Shown: in pieces, positions 45,256 to 53,950 of the stretch
Position numbering within the stretch: the first letter of the stretch is position 1
Layout of the letters: each line of letters opens with the position of its first letter
Assembly: GCA_029555025.1 (NCBI GenBank)
Contig: JAKPTZ010000017.1
Span: forward strand, 1-64,000
Length of the DNA: 64,000 nt
Direction of reading: 5' to 3'
Source: Deltaproteobacteria bacterium
Lineage (GTDB): Bacteria; Myxococcota_A; UBA9042; DTJE01
Translations under genes and position numbers: made by a program
Notes under the pieces: model-generated
What the model saw: only the letters and a program-made list of their open reading frames with translations
Told to the model about the DNA's origin: nothing
The model's database searches: none

Positions 45256-46554
45256 TCAATGGTCGGGAACGACCTGATAGCTGCCGGCAAGCCGCTTCAG
45301 GTTCCACGTCCGTGAGCCGGCTATCGTGGAAAACAGGGTTCCCGCCGATACGATTCCCGACATGACGTTGACCGCGCCGGGCCAGCCCAGCGTCGGTGCA
45401 TCGAAAAAGGCGTGCGTGCCGTAGCTGGTGAAACCGAACTCATAAAACGGCCTGCCGAGCCGCAGTGCCACGTCGATGCCCCTGGTCGGGACGATCAGCA
45501 TATCGACATCAACGCCGTCCTCGACTTCCGCCAGCGTCGGCAGCCCGCAAACCGGCTTCGGATCGAACGAGGTCGATTGGGCCGCCGCGATGCTCACCCC
45601 GGCATCCTGCAGCATCCTGACCAGGCCTTCCGCCAGCCAGGGATCCGCGGCCACGATGAACTTCATCGACTCAAGCGAGGCTGCTGCCCTTTTGAACGAA
45701 TCGCCCCATTCAAGGCTTTCGGCCTTGAGGAAATCCTCGGCCCGATCCAGGCGTCCAAGCGCCGTCGCCACGGTGCGGACAAAGTCGGCCGTGCCTGCCG
45801 GTCCGAACGGAAGCGCGGCGTTAACCAGCCTTGCCCCGAGCCTGCGCGCCAGAATCCTGGCGGCGCGGGCGCCGTATGGCAGGGAAATCACGGTTCCGGC
45901 CCGCGCGACATCGCCAAGCTCCGCAACCGTGCTGTTCGAAGGCCAGATCGAGCAGACGTCAAGCCCAAGCCCGTCCTGTAGAATGCGCCGGATTTCCCGC
46001 ACATCGGCCAGCCGATCGGCCTCGGTTCTGTCAACAAGGGGCCCGACGACGGCGACCGATTCGGGATTCCCCGACCCGGCGCCCTCAAGCGGAAGCGTCC
46101 TGGCGACGGCGGCAAGAACCTGTCCGTATCCGTCCAGCCAGTCACCCTGAAGCGAACGGGCCGGCACCTCGGCAATCAGCTTGCCTGTTCTGGCGGACAG
46201 GTCGCGGGCGATCCGGTCGTACTGCGTCCCGGTGATGCTGGCCATCGGCATGGCCGTGACAAGAACCATCCCGGCGTCCGGTTCGGCCGCCAGTCGGGCG
46301 GCCAGGGCCGAAATCTGCTCCTCGCGGTCAAGAACCACGTTGTTGATATCGGCCAGCGTGTGGGCCACGCGATGGCGCCCCGTCACGTCAAGCAGGGTCG
46401 AATGAAGATCCTGGGCGCCGTGCACGAATTCGGCCTTGAAGAAGAGGCAGTCCGGACCATCCGTCAGAAGGTACAGATCCGGAATGGCGTTCGCGGCCAG
46501 ATAAACCCCGACCATGTAGGGAATCCTGAATTCGTGACGGTCAGCAATCTTCAT
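45256..46554 (-). CDS. Nitrogenase component 1-like small subunit
   Basis: 432 residues, a shorter component-1 protein without the extra N-terminal domain. TDGPDCLFF (Cys36) aligns with the HGxxxC motif; the later STCxxxIGDD motif is AMPMASITGT, so that Cys is lost. This recalls BchB/ChlB, which gives fewer ligands than BchN. The ATG overlaps the upstream stop as ATGA, with GGTGG before it. It is probably a heteromeric partner of the two large subunits. Confidence 0.75.
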   Translation of the reverse strand: MKIADRHEFRIPYMVGVYLAANAIPDLYLLTDGPDCLFFKAEFVHGAQDLHSTLLDVTGRHRVAHTLADINNVVLDREEQISALAARLAAEPDAGMVLVTAMPMASITGTQYDRIARDLSARTGKLIAEVPARSLQGDWLDGYGQVLAAVARTLPLEGAGSGNPESVAVVGPLVDRTEADRLADVREIRRILQDGLGLDVCSIWPSNSTVAELGDVARAGTVISLPYGARAARILARRLGARLVNAALPFGPAGTADFVRTVATALGRLDRAEDFLKAESLEWGDSFKRAAASLESMKFIVAADPWLAEGLVRMLQDAGVSIAAAQSTSFDPKPVCGLPTLAEVEDGVDVDMLIVPTRGIDVALRLGRPFYEFGFTSYGTHAFFDAPTLGWPGAVNVMSGIVSAGTLFSTIAGSRTWNLKRLAGSYQVVPDH

Positions 46555-48305
46555 GACTTCCACCAGTTACGGGAGCTGCCGACAGTGGCGATGAAACCGG
46601 AATACCTGTCGTAGAACGGATTTGCGGCCAGCCTGAGGAGACGTTGGGCCGTCCTCACGGCGCCCTCGAATCCCATCTCGAAGTCCCTGGCCGAAAATTG
46701 ATGCCGGCCATGTCTCGAGATGCGGGAATCGTAAAAGAATTCGGAAAATACCGCGCCGCCGCTGCCGGATGCGATGGCCGCCGCAAGCGAATCGCTGTCG
46801 GAAAACCCCTGAACCTGGACTTCGACGCCGCTGGCCGCGGCCCAGGTACCGATTCGATCGCAGAAGTCCCTGTAAAGCGCCGGAAAATCGTCGCGGGCGA
46901 GCACCCTTATCCTGTATCCGAGTTCGGCCACCGCCGGAAGCGGCGCCAGTCCGGTTGCCGAAACCGGATCGAGCAGCCGCGCCGGACTGGAAGGGTCGGC
47001 CACGAACGTCATCTCGTACTGCGCGGCCTGAAGCCGCAGCTTTTCCATGACACCGGCAATGCCGGCCAGCCTTGATTCGATGACCTGGGCCGCCCTGTCC
47101 TCCATTCCGACCGAAGCCGCGATTTCCATCAACCAACGGGCTGTCGCGGCAAGCCCGAAAGGCGGCGCGGGAAGGATTCGACGCCTTCCGCAATCGAGAA
47201 ATACCCTATCGTAAAGCTCGGTCATGAACACGTTCGGCCTGAAAACAAGCACGTCCGCCTTCATGATTCGCTCCATGAGCCTTGCGCTCGCCCTTGGAAG
47301 GATGGTTCCCTTGACCTCGATTCCAACCTCCGAAATCAAGTTTCTCAATTCACCGTGGGTGCGGCCCGCCCGGAACCCGACCAGCGCGATCGATCCGTCG
47401 TCAGGCCTTTCCTCCCTGACGGCGCGTTCCCTTGCGTCATCGAGATACTGCATCATGATTTCGGTCGGATTCTCGGTCTGCGGACTGATGTGGTACATCC
47501 CGTGGGTGCACCGGTCGCGGAATTTCTCCATGACCTTCTCGACATCGTCGCCGATGACCACCGGAACGCACGTGGAGTTTATTATCACCAGGCCACGCAC
47601 CGCCTGGTTCGAAAGCATGCCCTCGATATGATCCGAAAGACGCTGCTCGCCGCCATAAATGACATCGTGGTCGGTAAGATCCGTCAACGGATCGCGCCCC
47701 TCGGATTCGCCGAAAATCTTCCACGGGTAATTGAAGAAGCGTGGAAGAGTCGCGCGGAATCTGGGGGTGATGAACTTGCACTCGAGATCCCCGTGAACAA
47801 GGAAACACGCGTTGTCTTCAAACTGAAGGGCCTCGTAGAACTTCCTGGCCATCGCGTGGTCGCAGAAGAACTGGGACCAGGAGTCGCCGGATCCCCATGC
47901 GTTGATCGGCGAATCGGCCACGTCGGCCATGTTGTCCGGCACGCCGCCCGCCAGGACGAATATCAGGTCGTCGATGTCGGCATCGCCGGAAGAGACGGCA
48001 ATCCTGCTTAAAAGCACCTGCCAGGCCCTTCCGGCGCTTGCACCGGCCACCGACAGGGAAAGCCGCCTGGTGCTCATGAAAGCCGGCTGGTCGTCGGCCC
48101 GCCTGATAATCACCGTCTCGCTGCCGACCCCGTCCCAGTCAAGTTGAAGGATGATCCTCTCACCGGCGATGGTGACCCTGGTGATCTCCATGCCGGCCTG
48201 GATGAAACGGGCCAGGTCCAGGCGCTGGACGAACCGTTCGACCCCTTCGGCCGGCACTTCAAGATAGAGCTGCTGTCCCGGTTCCATCAAGATTACCCGA
48301 TGCAT
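46551..48305 (-). CDS. Nitrogenase component 1-like large subunit A
   Basis: 584 residues, paralogous to the 43450 protein along its whole length. Cys148 (FFCDHAM), Cys176 (VHGDLECKF), Cys246 (STCVPVVIGDD) and Cys266 occupy the same positions as in the paralogue, offset by one. STCxPxxIGDD is a hallmark of NifD/NifE-type proteins. ATG 48305 has GGAAGG upstream and fits the promoter; an earlier in-frame ATG (48341) overlaps the -10. It heads an operon of five genes. Confidence 0.78.
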   Translation of the reverse strand: MHRVILMEPGQQLYLEVPAEGVERFVQRLDLARFIQAGMEITRVTIAGERIILQLDWDGVGSETVIIRRADDQPAFMSTRRLSLSVAGASAGRAWQVLLSRIAVSSGDADIDDLIFVLAGGVPDNMADVADSPINAWGSGDSWSQFFCDHAMARKFYEALQFEDNACFLVHGDLECKFITPRFRATLPRFFNYPWKIFGESEGRDPLTDLTDHDVIYGGEQRLSDHIEGMLSNQAVRGLVIINSTCVPVVIGDDVEKVMEKFRDRCTHGMYHISPQTENPTEIMMQYLDDARERAVREERPDDGSIALVGFRAGRTHGELRNLISEVGIEVKGTILPRASARLMERIMKADVLVFRPNVFMTELYDRVFLDCGRRRILPAPPFGLAATARWLMEIAASVGMEDRAAQVIESRLAGIAGVMEKLRLQAAQYEMTFVADPSSPARLLDPVSATGLAPLPAVAELGYRIRVLARDDFPALYRDFCDRIGTWAAASGVEVQVQGFSDSDSLAAAIASGSGGAVFSEFFYDSRISRHGRHQFSARDFEMGFEGAVRTAQRLLRLAANPFYDRYSGFIATVGSSRNWWKS

Positions 48306-48332
48306 GACCGGCCGGCCTTCCGGCGGTGAACA

Positions 48333-48361
48333 ATAATCCATTTAACCGCAAGCCGCGTCAA
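48333..48361 (-). promoter_or_regulatory. Predicted promoter of the nitrogenase-like operon
   Basis: Minus strand: TTGACG (48356-48361), 17 bp, GATTAT (48333-48338). Transcription would begin near 48326, leaving about 20 nt before ATG 48305. No Fur box is seen. Confidence 0.5.
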
Positions 48362-48375
48362 CGTTTCCCCGGTAT

Positions 48376-48404
48376 TTGACTTTGAGCATGCCCGCTTCTA
48401 TTCT
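48376..48404 (+). promoter_or_regulatory. Predicted promoter of lepB
   Basis: TTGACT (48376-48381), a 17-bp spacer and TATTCT (48399-48404). The start is near 48411, with a leader of about 64 nt. It is back-to-back with the nitrogenase-like operon promoter. Confidence 0.6.
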
Positions 48405-48474
48405 TTGCCCCGGCTCGCGACGCCATGCGCCGCAACTGAAATCGAATCCGCCAAGGTGTCGTGAGGGTGTCGTG

Positions 48475-49500
48475 ATGAAGAAAAAGGAACGTGTTGCCAA
48501 CCCGGTTGTCCAGGCCAGGAAACTGCTGAAGGACGCCACCAGGATCCTGAAGTACAGGGGCGGCCGGCTTGCCCCCGCCGCAAGGGATGAATGCGGGGGC
48601 TGGCTGAAGGCGCTCGCGAAGGCGCTTGACGGCACCAGGCCTGATACGACCGACCGGGAAAGGCTGGAATCGATTCGCCAGGCGTCGGAAAGACTTTCGG
48701 CGGCGATGAAGGCCAGCGAAAAGCTTCTTTCGACCGCCACCATAAGGGAATACGTCGAATCAATCGGAACCGCCGTCGTGCTGGCCCTGCTGGTGCGGGC
48801 TTTCGTGTTCGAGGCGTTCCACATCCCGACCGGCTCGATGATACCGACCGTCAACATCGCGGATCACATGTTCGTCAACAAGTACATTTATGGTCTGCGG
48901 ATACCTTTCACGCACAAGGATATCGTCGGTGGCCGGATGCCGTCGCGCGGCGAGGTCGTGGTATTCGATTTCCCGGTGCCCGGAGAGAACTACGGGCAGG
49001 CATTCCTGAAGCGTGTAATCGGCCTGCCGGGGGATCGCGTCAGGCTTTCGGGAAACGTGCTGGAAATCAACGGCAGGCCAATCGAGGTCAAGCCGATTGT
49101 TCACGAAGGCGACTGCGGGGATGCCAACCTTGCGGCCTGCCTGTGCGCAAGACAGGTCGAACGGCTCGGCGACGTCGAATACGTCTCGCAGCACATCGCC
49201 GGCACGCGGCCGGGGCTTCCCGAAACATGCCGCAACGAGCCGGAATGGCCAGTCAACAACCCCATGTCCTTCGGGTCACCGGTTGACAACCCGGACTTCC
49301 CGTACGTCGTCGTCCCCGGGGGACACGTGCTCTGCATGGGTGACAACCGCGATAACTCAAGTGACGGCCGTTACTGGGGTTTTGTGCCGATCGACAACAT
49401 CAGGGGAAGGGCGACCTTCTTCTGGTGGCCACCGTCGAAGATGTTCAGGAAGGTCAGTCAGACCGTCCCTGAATCAGTGCCTGTGAAGGTCGTACCTTGA
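48475..49500 (+). CDS. lepB: Signal peptidase I with N-terminal helical extension
   Basis: The serine/lysine protease removes Sec and Tat signal peptides. It has 341 residues. Ser121 (IPTGSMIPT) and Lys179 (FLKRVIGLPGD) form the dyad, and GDNRDNSSDGRYWGFVP is conserved. Residues 1-90 are a charged helical extension before the single TM (about 95-112). An extra loop rich in Cys (DCGDANLAACLCA) lies in the periplasmic domain. Start ATG with GAGGGTG; the frame opens earlier at 48376. The last 27 bp overlap the convergent galactosidase gene. Confidence 0.93.
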   Translation: MKKKERVANPVVQARKLLKDATRILKYRGGRLAPAARDECGGWLKALAKALDGTRPDTTDRERLESIRQASERLSAAMKASEKLLSTATIREYVESIGTAVVLALLVRAFVFEAFHIPTGSMIPTVNIADHMFVNKYIYGLRIPFTHKDIVGGRMPSRGEVVVFDFPVPGENYGQAFLKRVIGLPGDRVRLSGNVLEINGRPIEVKPIVHEGDCGDANLAACLCARQVERLGDVEYVSQHIAGTRPGLPETCRNEPEWPVNNPMSFGSPVDNPDFPYVVVPGGHVLCMGDNRDNSSDGRYWGFVPIDNIRGRATFFWWPPSKMFRKVSQTVPESVPVKVVP

Positions 49501-51717
49501 ACCGTCGCCGTCGAACTCCCACTCGTCGATCCCCGAAGCCCGCCTGGAATGCTCGAGCTTGACCCGTACCTTTGACGTGACCTTCTCGAACTCGTTGACA
49601 CCCTTGACCAGTATCGAACGGATCACCCTGTCGGTCACCCTCACGATTCCGCAAGTCTTCGACCCGACCGAGAGATCGAGCTTCATACCATTGAATTCAA
49701 TGAATTTTTTGTGGGTGCCGTCCCTGTCGAAGTTGAAGAAGAAGACGAAATGGTCATCACCGTTGCGATAGACGAATGCACGCAGTCCAGGGCTGCACTT
49801 CAGCGACGGCTGCCAGCCCGTGACCCGCAGATTGCCCAGGAAGGCCGACTGATCGTTGAATATGTTGCCGGTCGAGTAATGTACGCCTGAAGACCCGGAC
49901 TGGATGAAATCCTTCAGCAGGGTGCACGGTTCCATGTGTCCGTCATATTCCGGAAGCTCGCCGCTGCATATGAGCGTCCCGCCGGAGCGCGCGAACTCGA
50001 CAAGCTTTTCCTGCTCGGCCCGATCCATGAAGAATGAAAGGAATACCGCCACCCGCTTCTTAGACAGCATCTGGGCAACCGTCAGGGCGGGCAGCTCCGC
50101 GAGCTCATAATTGACTCCGTTTTCGTTGCAGATGACCGTGGCTTCCTCGATTACGCCGTAACCGGCGCGGGGAATCGAATGATCCAGCGCCCAGCTTCGA
50201 CGATCCGGAACCCAGGCAGAAACGGCCGCGTATTCGGGCACGATCAGCAGGCACACGTCCATGTCCATTTCGGCCTTCAGGAAATCGGCGCCTTCACGCA
50301 CGAACCAGTCGTTAAGCAGCTTCATCGCGTCGTACATCGGGCCGGTCTCGCCATTTTCCCCAATCGGCGCGTGCGACGGGAACGTCCTGAACTGCTTTTG
50401 CGTCGTGCGATCCAGATCATCCAGCCAGTAGCCGTGGTTGACCCCGCAGAAGACCACGTAGCCGGTGCATCCGCCGGCCACGCATGCCAGTGTCTGGAAG
50501 AACGGAATCATCGGGAACTCGGAAAGCGGGTGATAAAGCTTGGCGAATCCCCAGTTTTCCTCGATGTTGATCCCGCGCCGGCGCCTTGCAGTGTTGATGT
50601 ACCGGTTGAAGACCTCGTTGCGGCCCAGTTCGCCCGGCTCGGATGAAGCGTCCTGGATGTTGTACGCGGCCACGCCAAGCCACGAAATCATTCCGTATTC
50701 ATAGACGTCCAGATCCTGGTCAACACGGTTCTGGCTGAACCACCAGTCAGGATAGAGCTTCACCATTTCCGGTGGTGTGTCCTTGGTCGCCCCCTCGGCC
50801 GCGTCCGGGACATTCTCGACGATTGGCGGGGTAATCCCGGCGTAATTGGTAAGGTACGGCAACCTGTCGATACCCAGGTAATCCTGGTAGCGGGCATAGA
50901 TGTCGCGCCGGATTCTCCACTGGAACTCGCCCCAGTCGATGACCTTGAGCAGATCCCGCCTGGTGCGCGCCACCGGAACGGCCGGTTCCAGCTTGAAGGC
51001 CGGCACGAAGCAATATGCCTTGTACTCGGTGCCGTGGATGGCGTTGTACCTCGAAATGTCTCCGTACCTGGACTCAAGGAAGCGGTGGTACGCCTGCATG
51101 TCCGGGGCGTCGTACGCGAAATGCCACGGGGCGTCGTTGGAGGTACAGTAAATCGTCTCGTCAAGAAGCTGCAGGGCGATGATGTTTCCCTTTGGCGCGC
51201 AGAACGGCTCGATTACCGCACCAACCTGCTCAAGCCAGGTCTTCGCGAGACCGTCGAAAGTCGGATCGTATGGAGACGGGAGCTGCGTGTTGTCGTACTC
51301 CCAGAAAAGCGGACGGCCGTCCCAGACCCGAACCGGCTCGATTTCAGGATTGAATGAAGGCGACGCGACGTCCGGCAATCCACCGATGTTCAGCTCGGAA
51401 TGGACGAACGGACCCGGCTTCGCCAGCATGTGAAGCCCCTTTTCCTGACAGAGCCTGATGAAAGTCCGGAGGTCGCGTGAGTCCAGCGTCCGGCCGTCGA
51501 AATCGTAGGAAATCGTCCCGTCAACGGGATCGTGGACGATATGATGCCTCCACGGCATGTAGAAGCAGATGACGTTAATCCCGCCTTCCTTAAGCTTCTC
51601 GATTCGGGACGCCCAGTTGGAACGCTTGTCGCGATAGTACTGGTACTCGGCTCCGACAAAATAGAACGGCTCGCCGTCCTTGAAAAAGCGACCGTCGCGG
51701 TATTCGAATGATGACAT
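49474..51717 (-). CDS. GH35-like beta-galactosidase, cytoplasmic
   Basis: 747 residues. The TIM-barrel start is typical of GH35: GAEYQYYR, LKEGGINVI and KPGPFVHSELNIGGLPD. The acid/base motif appears as LQLLDETIY and the nucleophile is probably in EENWGF. A C-terminal beta domain follows. There is no signal peptide, so the substrate must be imported. AAGGAG precedes ATG 51717. It is the last gene of the sugar operon, and its 3' end overlaps lepB. Specificity for galactose is inferred from family only. Confidence 0.8.
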   Translation of the reverse strand: MSSFEYRDGRFFKDGEPFYFVGAEYQYYRDKRSNWASRIEKLKEGGINVICFYMPWRHHIVHDPVDGTISYDFDGRTLDSRDLRTFIRLCQEKGLHMLAKPGPFVHSELNIGGLPDVASPSFNPEIEPVRVWDGRPLFWEYDNTQLPSPYDPTFDGLAKTWLEQVGAVIEPFCAPKGNIIALQLLDETIYCTSNDAPWHFAYDAPDMQAYHRFLESRYGDISRYNAIHGTEYKAYCFVPAFKLEPAVPVARTRRDLLKVIDWGEFQWRIRRDIYARYQDYLGIDRLPYLTNYAGITPPIVENVPDAAEGATKDTPPEMVKLYPDWWFSQNRVDQDLDVYEYGMISWLGVAAYNIQDASSEPGELGRNEVFNRYINTARRRRGINIEENWGFAKLYHPLSEFPMIPFFQTLACVAGGCTGYVVFCGVNHGYWLDDLDRTTQKQFRTFPSHAPIGENGETGPMYDAMKLLNDWFVREGADFLKAEMDMDVCLLIVPEYAAVSAWVPDRRSWALDHSIPRAGYGVIEEATVICNENGVNYELAELPALTVAQMLSKKRVAVFLSFFMDRAEQEKLVEFARSGGTLICSGELPEYDGHMEPCTLLKDFIQSGSSGVHYSTGNIFNDQSAFLGNLRVTGWQPSLKCSPGLRAFVYRNGDDHFVFFFNFDRDGTHKKFIEFNGMKLDLSVGSKTCGIVRVTDRVIRSILVKGVNEFEKVTSKVRVKLEHSRRASGIDEWEFDGDGSRYDLHRH

Positions 51718-51768
51718 TGAAAACTCCTTATATTCCGGTTTGTTCAAGCAACTGCCGTGAATTCCGGA

Positions 51769-52968
51769 TCAGATTCCCCTATACGACAGTCGCCCCATTT
51801 CAGGCAACTCCCCGACCAGCGGACGCAGGTAATCCAGGAACGCCGGGGTCACGAAGCTGTTCGCATCGTCGATGAAGTGATCCGGCATGGTCTGCTTACC
51901 CTCGTTCACCTTCAACAAGGGAACCGCCACATAGCGGCATTCGTAGGACGGGCCTGGAGCCCTTTCGAACGATACCATCAGGCCGGTGTTGCCGGCCACG
52001 GCAAGACGCACCGCGGTCACCCCGGCCATCCAGGCCTCATGCCTGTCCGTTTCGGAAACGCGATCCATCCCGGCCATCTGGAGGGACTCGACTACCTGGA
52101 ATTCGCCGCGGCAGTCCAGGTGTTCGCAAGCGAGACTCTTGACGACCATCGCGGCCGAGGCCCCGCCCATGGCCCCGAATTCGGGGTTTCCGAACTTGTC
52201 GCGCGTTTGTGTTCCGGATACCGGGGTTCCGTCCGAATAGACGATGCCTTCGCCGACGAAAATCGACACGAAGCCGAACCTGGAATAGCAGCGTTCGATG
52301 TCCGCGAAGAACTTCTCGTTGGAAAACGGCCTTTCAGGTATGTAAATCAGGTGGGGCGGGTCCTCCTCGTACTTCTTCGCAAGCGCGGACGCGGCCGCAA
52401 GCCAGCCCGCGTCCCGACCGACAGCCTGATAGACGCAGACGGGGTCGACCTTCTGCATGTCCCTTGCCAGCACGCCGCCCTGCTGCGCCGAAAGGGCCAC
52501 GTAGCGGGCCGCGGAACCGTATCCCGGGGTATGATCCGTTCCATACAGGTCGTTATCGACCGTCTTCGGGATGCCGATGCCGTAAAGCTCGTAACCCTGG
52601 GTCCGGCAGTACTCGACCACTCGGTGGGTCGTATTCTGCGAATCGTCGCCGCCGATATAGAAGAAGAACCGGATGTCGTGCCTGCGGATAACGTCGAGAA
52701 CCAGCGGAAGGTGCTCGTCCTTCAACTTCAGGCGGCACGATCCAAGCGCCGACGACGGGGTTCTGCGGACGGCCTCCAGCACATCGTCCGGCTCGGAACC
52801 GAGATCGACGAGTTCTTCCTGCAGGAAACCCTGGATACCCCAGCGCATCCCGAAGACCTTTCCGATTTCCCCGTGCCGCCGTGCTTCCTGCACCACACCG
52901 ACAAGGGACGCGTTGATTACGGCGGTCGGACCGCCTGACTGCCCGATCACAAGGTTTCCAGACTTCAT
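51769..52968 (-). CDS. pfp: Pyrophosphate-dependent phosphofructokinase
   Basis: The enzyme interconverts fructose 6-phosphate and fructose 1,6-bisphosphate. It has 399 residues. GGDDS, in place of the GGDGS of ATP enzymes, and PKTVDND mark the PPi-dependent type. The start ATG follows GGTGGAG. It sits 13 bp after the mutarotase gene. It would take the fructose 6-phosphate made by the NagB-like deaminase encoded upstream in the same operon. Confidence 0.92.
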   Translation of the reverse strand: MKSGNLVIGQSGGPTAVINASLVGVVQEARRHGEIGKVFGMRWGIQGFLQEELVDLGSEPDDVLEAVRRTPSSALGSCRLKLKDEHLPLVLDVIRRHDIRFFFYIGGDDSQNTTHRVVEYCRTQGYELYGIGIPKTVDNDLYGTDHTPGYGSAARYVALSAQQGGVLARDMQKVDPVCVYQAVGRDAGWLAAASALAKKYEEDPPHLIYIPERPFSNEKFFADIERCYSRFGFVSIFVGEGIVYSDGTPVSGTQTRDKFGNPEFGAMGGASAAMVVKSLACEHLDCRGEFQVVESLQMAGMDRVSETDRHEAWMAGVTAVRLAVAGNTGLMVSFERAPGPSYECRYVAVPLLKVNEGKQTMPDHFIDDANSFVTPAFLDYLRPLVGELPEMGRLSYRGI

Positions 52969-52981
52969 ATCTCCACCAATG

Positions 52982-53926
52982 TCAGCCAATAAGCCTTATC
53001 GAAGCCCGCCTGGTGTCACAGAGACCCGGGGCAAGCAGAACCATGCCGAACTTGAGGTCGAACGGTTCCGCGTCAACGCTGTCGTCCATGCCCTGCCACG
53101 GCTCGATGCACACGAAGGGCGCGCCGGCATCCGACCAGACGCCCAGATGCGGATAGTCCGGAAAGGCGACACGGACCGAATGCCGCCCCCGAACGTCCGA
53201 AACCAGCACGAATCGATCATCGGGCCGGACCATCGAGCAGTCGAACATGTAGGTCGCCTGCAGGCCATCTTCGGTGAACTCGAAATCCCGCGTGGTGTCG
53301 AACGGTTCGCTGCGACCCGTAAGGAAGCAGTTTTCGTCGTTGAACATCCTTGTCACCGGCCCTGCCGGGAGCCTGATGGCGCAATCCTTCCGGCCGCCGG
53401 AAACAACGGGCATGTTGATTCCAGGATGCCAGCCAAGCTGGAAAGGCATCGGGCGCGTACCCGTATTCGTGACCGTGACCGCCTGATCGACACCGTCCGG
53501 ACGAACCGTATAGACGACCGTGACGACAAAGTCCCACGGGTACATGTCACGGGTGGCATCATTCGAATCCAGCCGGTAACTCAATTCGAAACCGTCGGCG
53601 ATCGGCGTCGCGCCGACCATCTGCACGACGCTGTTCCTGAAGAAGCCGTGCAGCCCGGAAAAATGAATCGTTTCGCCGGTTGTCGCGACCGAGCGGTTTT
53701 CATGAATGCCACCGACTATCGGAAACAGGATCGGGGCGTGACGACGCCAGAATCCATCGTTCGGCGGCTGCCTGTCCATGTTGCGCCAGATGATCGGGAC
53801 AACGCTTCCGTCATCCCTTTTCCAGTTCATTCCGATAAGCTCGGCGCCAATCCTGTCTATCGCGATTTCGATCGTCGAAGCCGACACGAAATCCGTTCCG
53901 TCACGATGCTGATGATGGAAGTTCAA
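52982..53926 (-). CDS. Aldose 1-epimerase (galactose mutarotase) family protein
   Basis: 314 residues in the galactose-mutarotase-like beta sandwich. RHAPILFPIVGG, LGWHPGIN (His) and CIEPWQGM (catalytic Glu) are visible. It would interconvert alpha and beta anomers of the sugar released by the GH35-like enzyme. It begins with TTG preceded by GGGGGC. It lies 24 bp after the deaminase gene. Confidence 0.85.
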   Translation of the reverse strand: MNFHHQHRDGTDFVSASTIEIAIDRIGAELIGMNWKRDDGSVVPIIWRNMDRQPPNDGFWRRHAPILFPIVGGIHENRSVATTGETIHFSGLHGFFRNSVVQMVGATPIADGFELSYRLDSNDATRDMYPWDFVVTVVYTVRPDGVDQAVTVTNTGTRPMPFQLGWHPGINMPVVSGGRKDCAIRLPAGPVTRMFNDENCFLTGRSEPFDTTRDFEFTEDGLQATYMFDCSMVRPDDRFVLVSDVRGRHSVRVAFPDYPHLGVWSDAGAPFVCIEPWQGMDDSVDAEPFDLKFGMVLLAPGLCDTRRASIRLIG

Positions 53927-53950
53927 GACGCTGCCCCCGATGGCAAGACC

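Noticed and set aside
41606-48341. Standard nitrogenase, chlorophyll or F430 gene cluster
   Set aside because: There is no nifH, bchL or cfbC, no nif assembly genes and no second canonical subunit; the two large proteins have extra domains.
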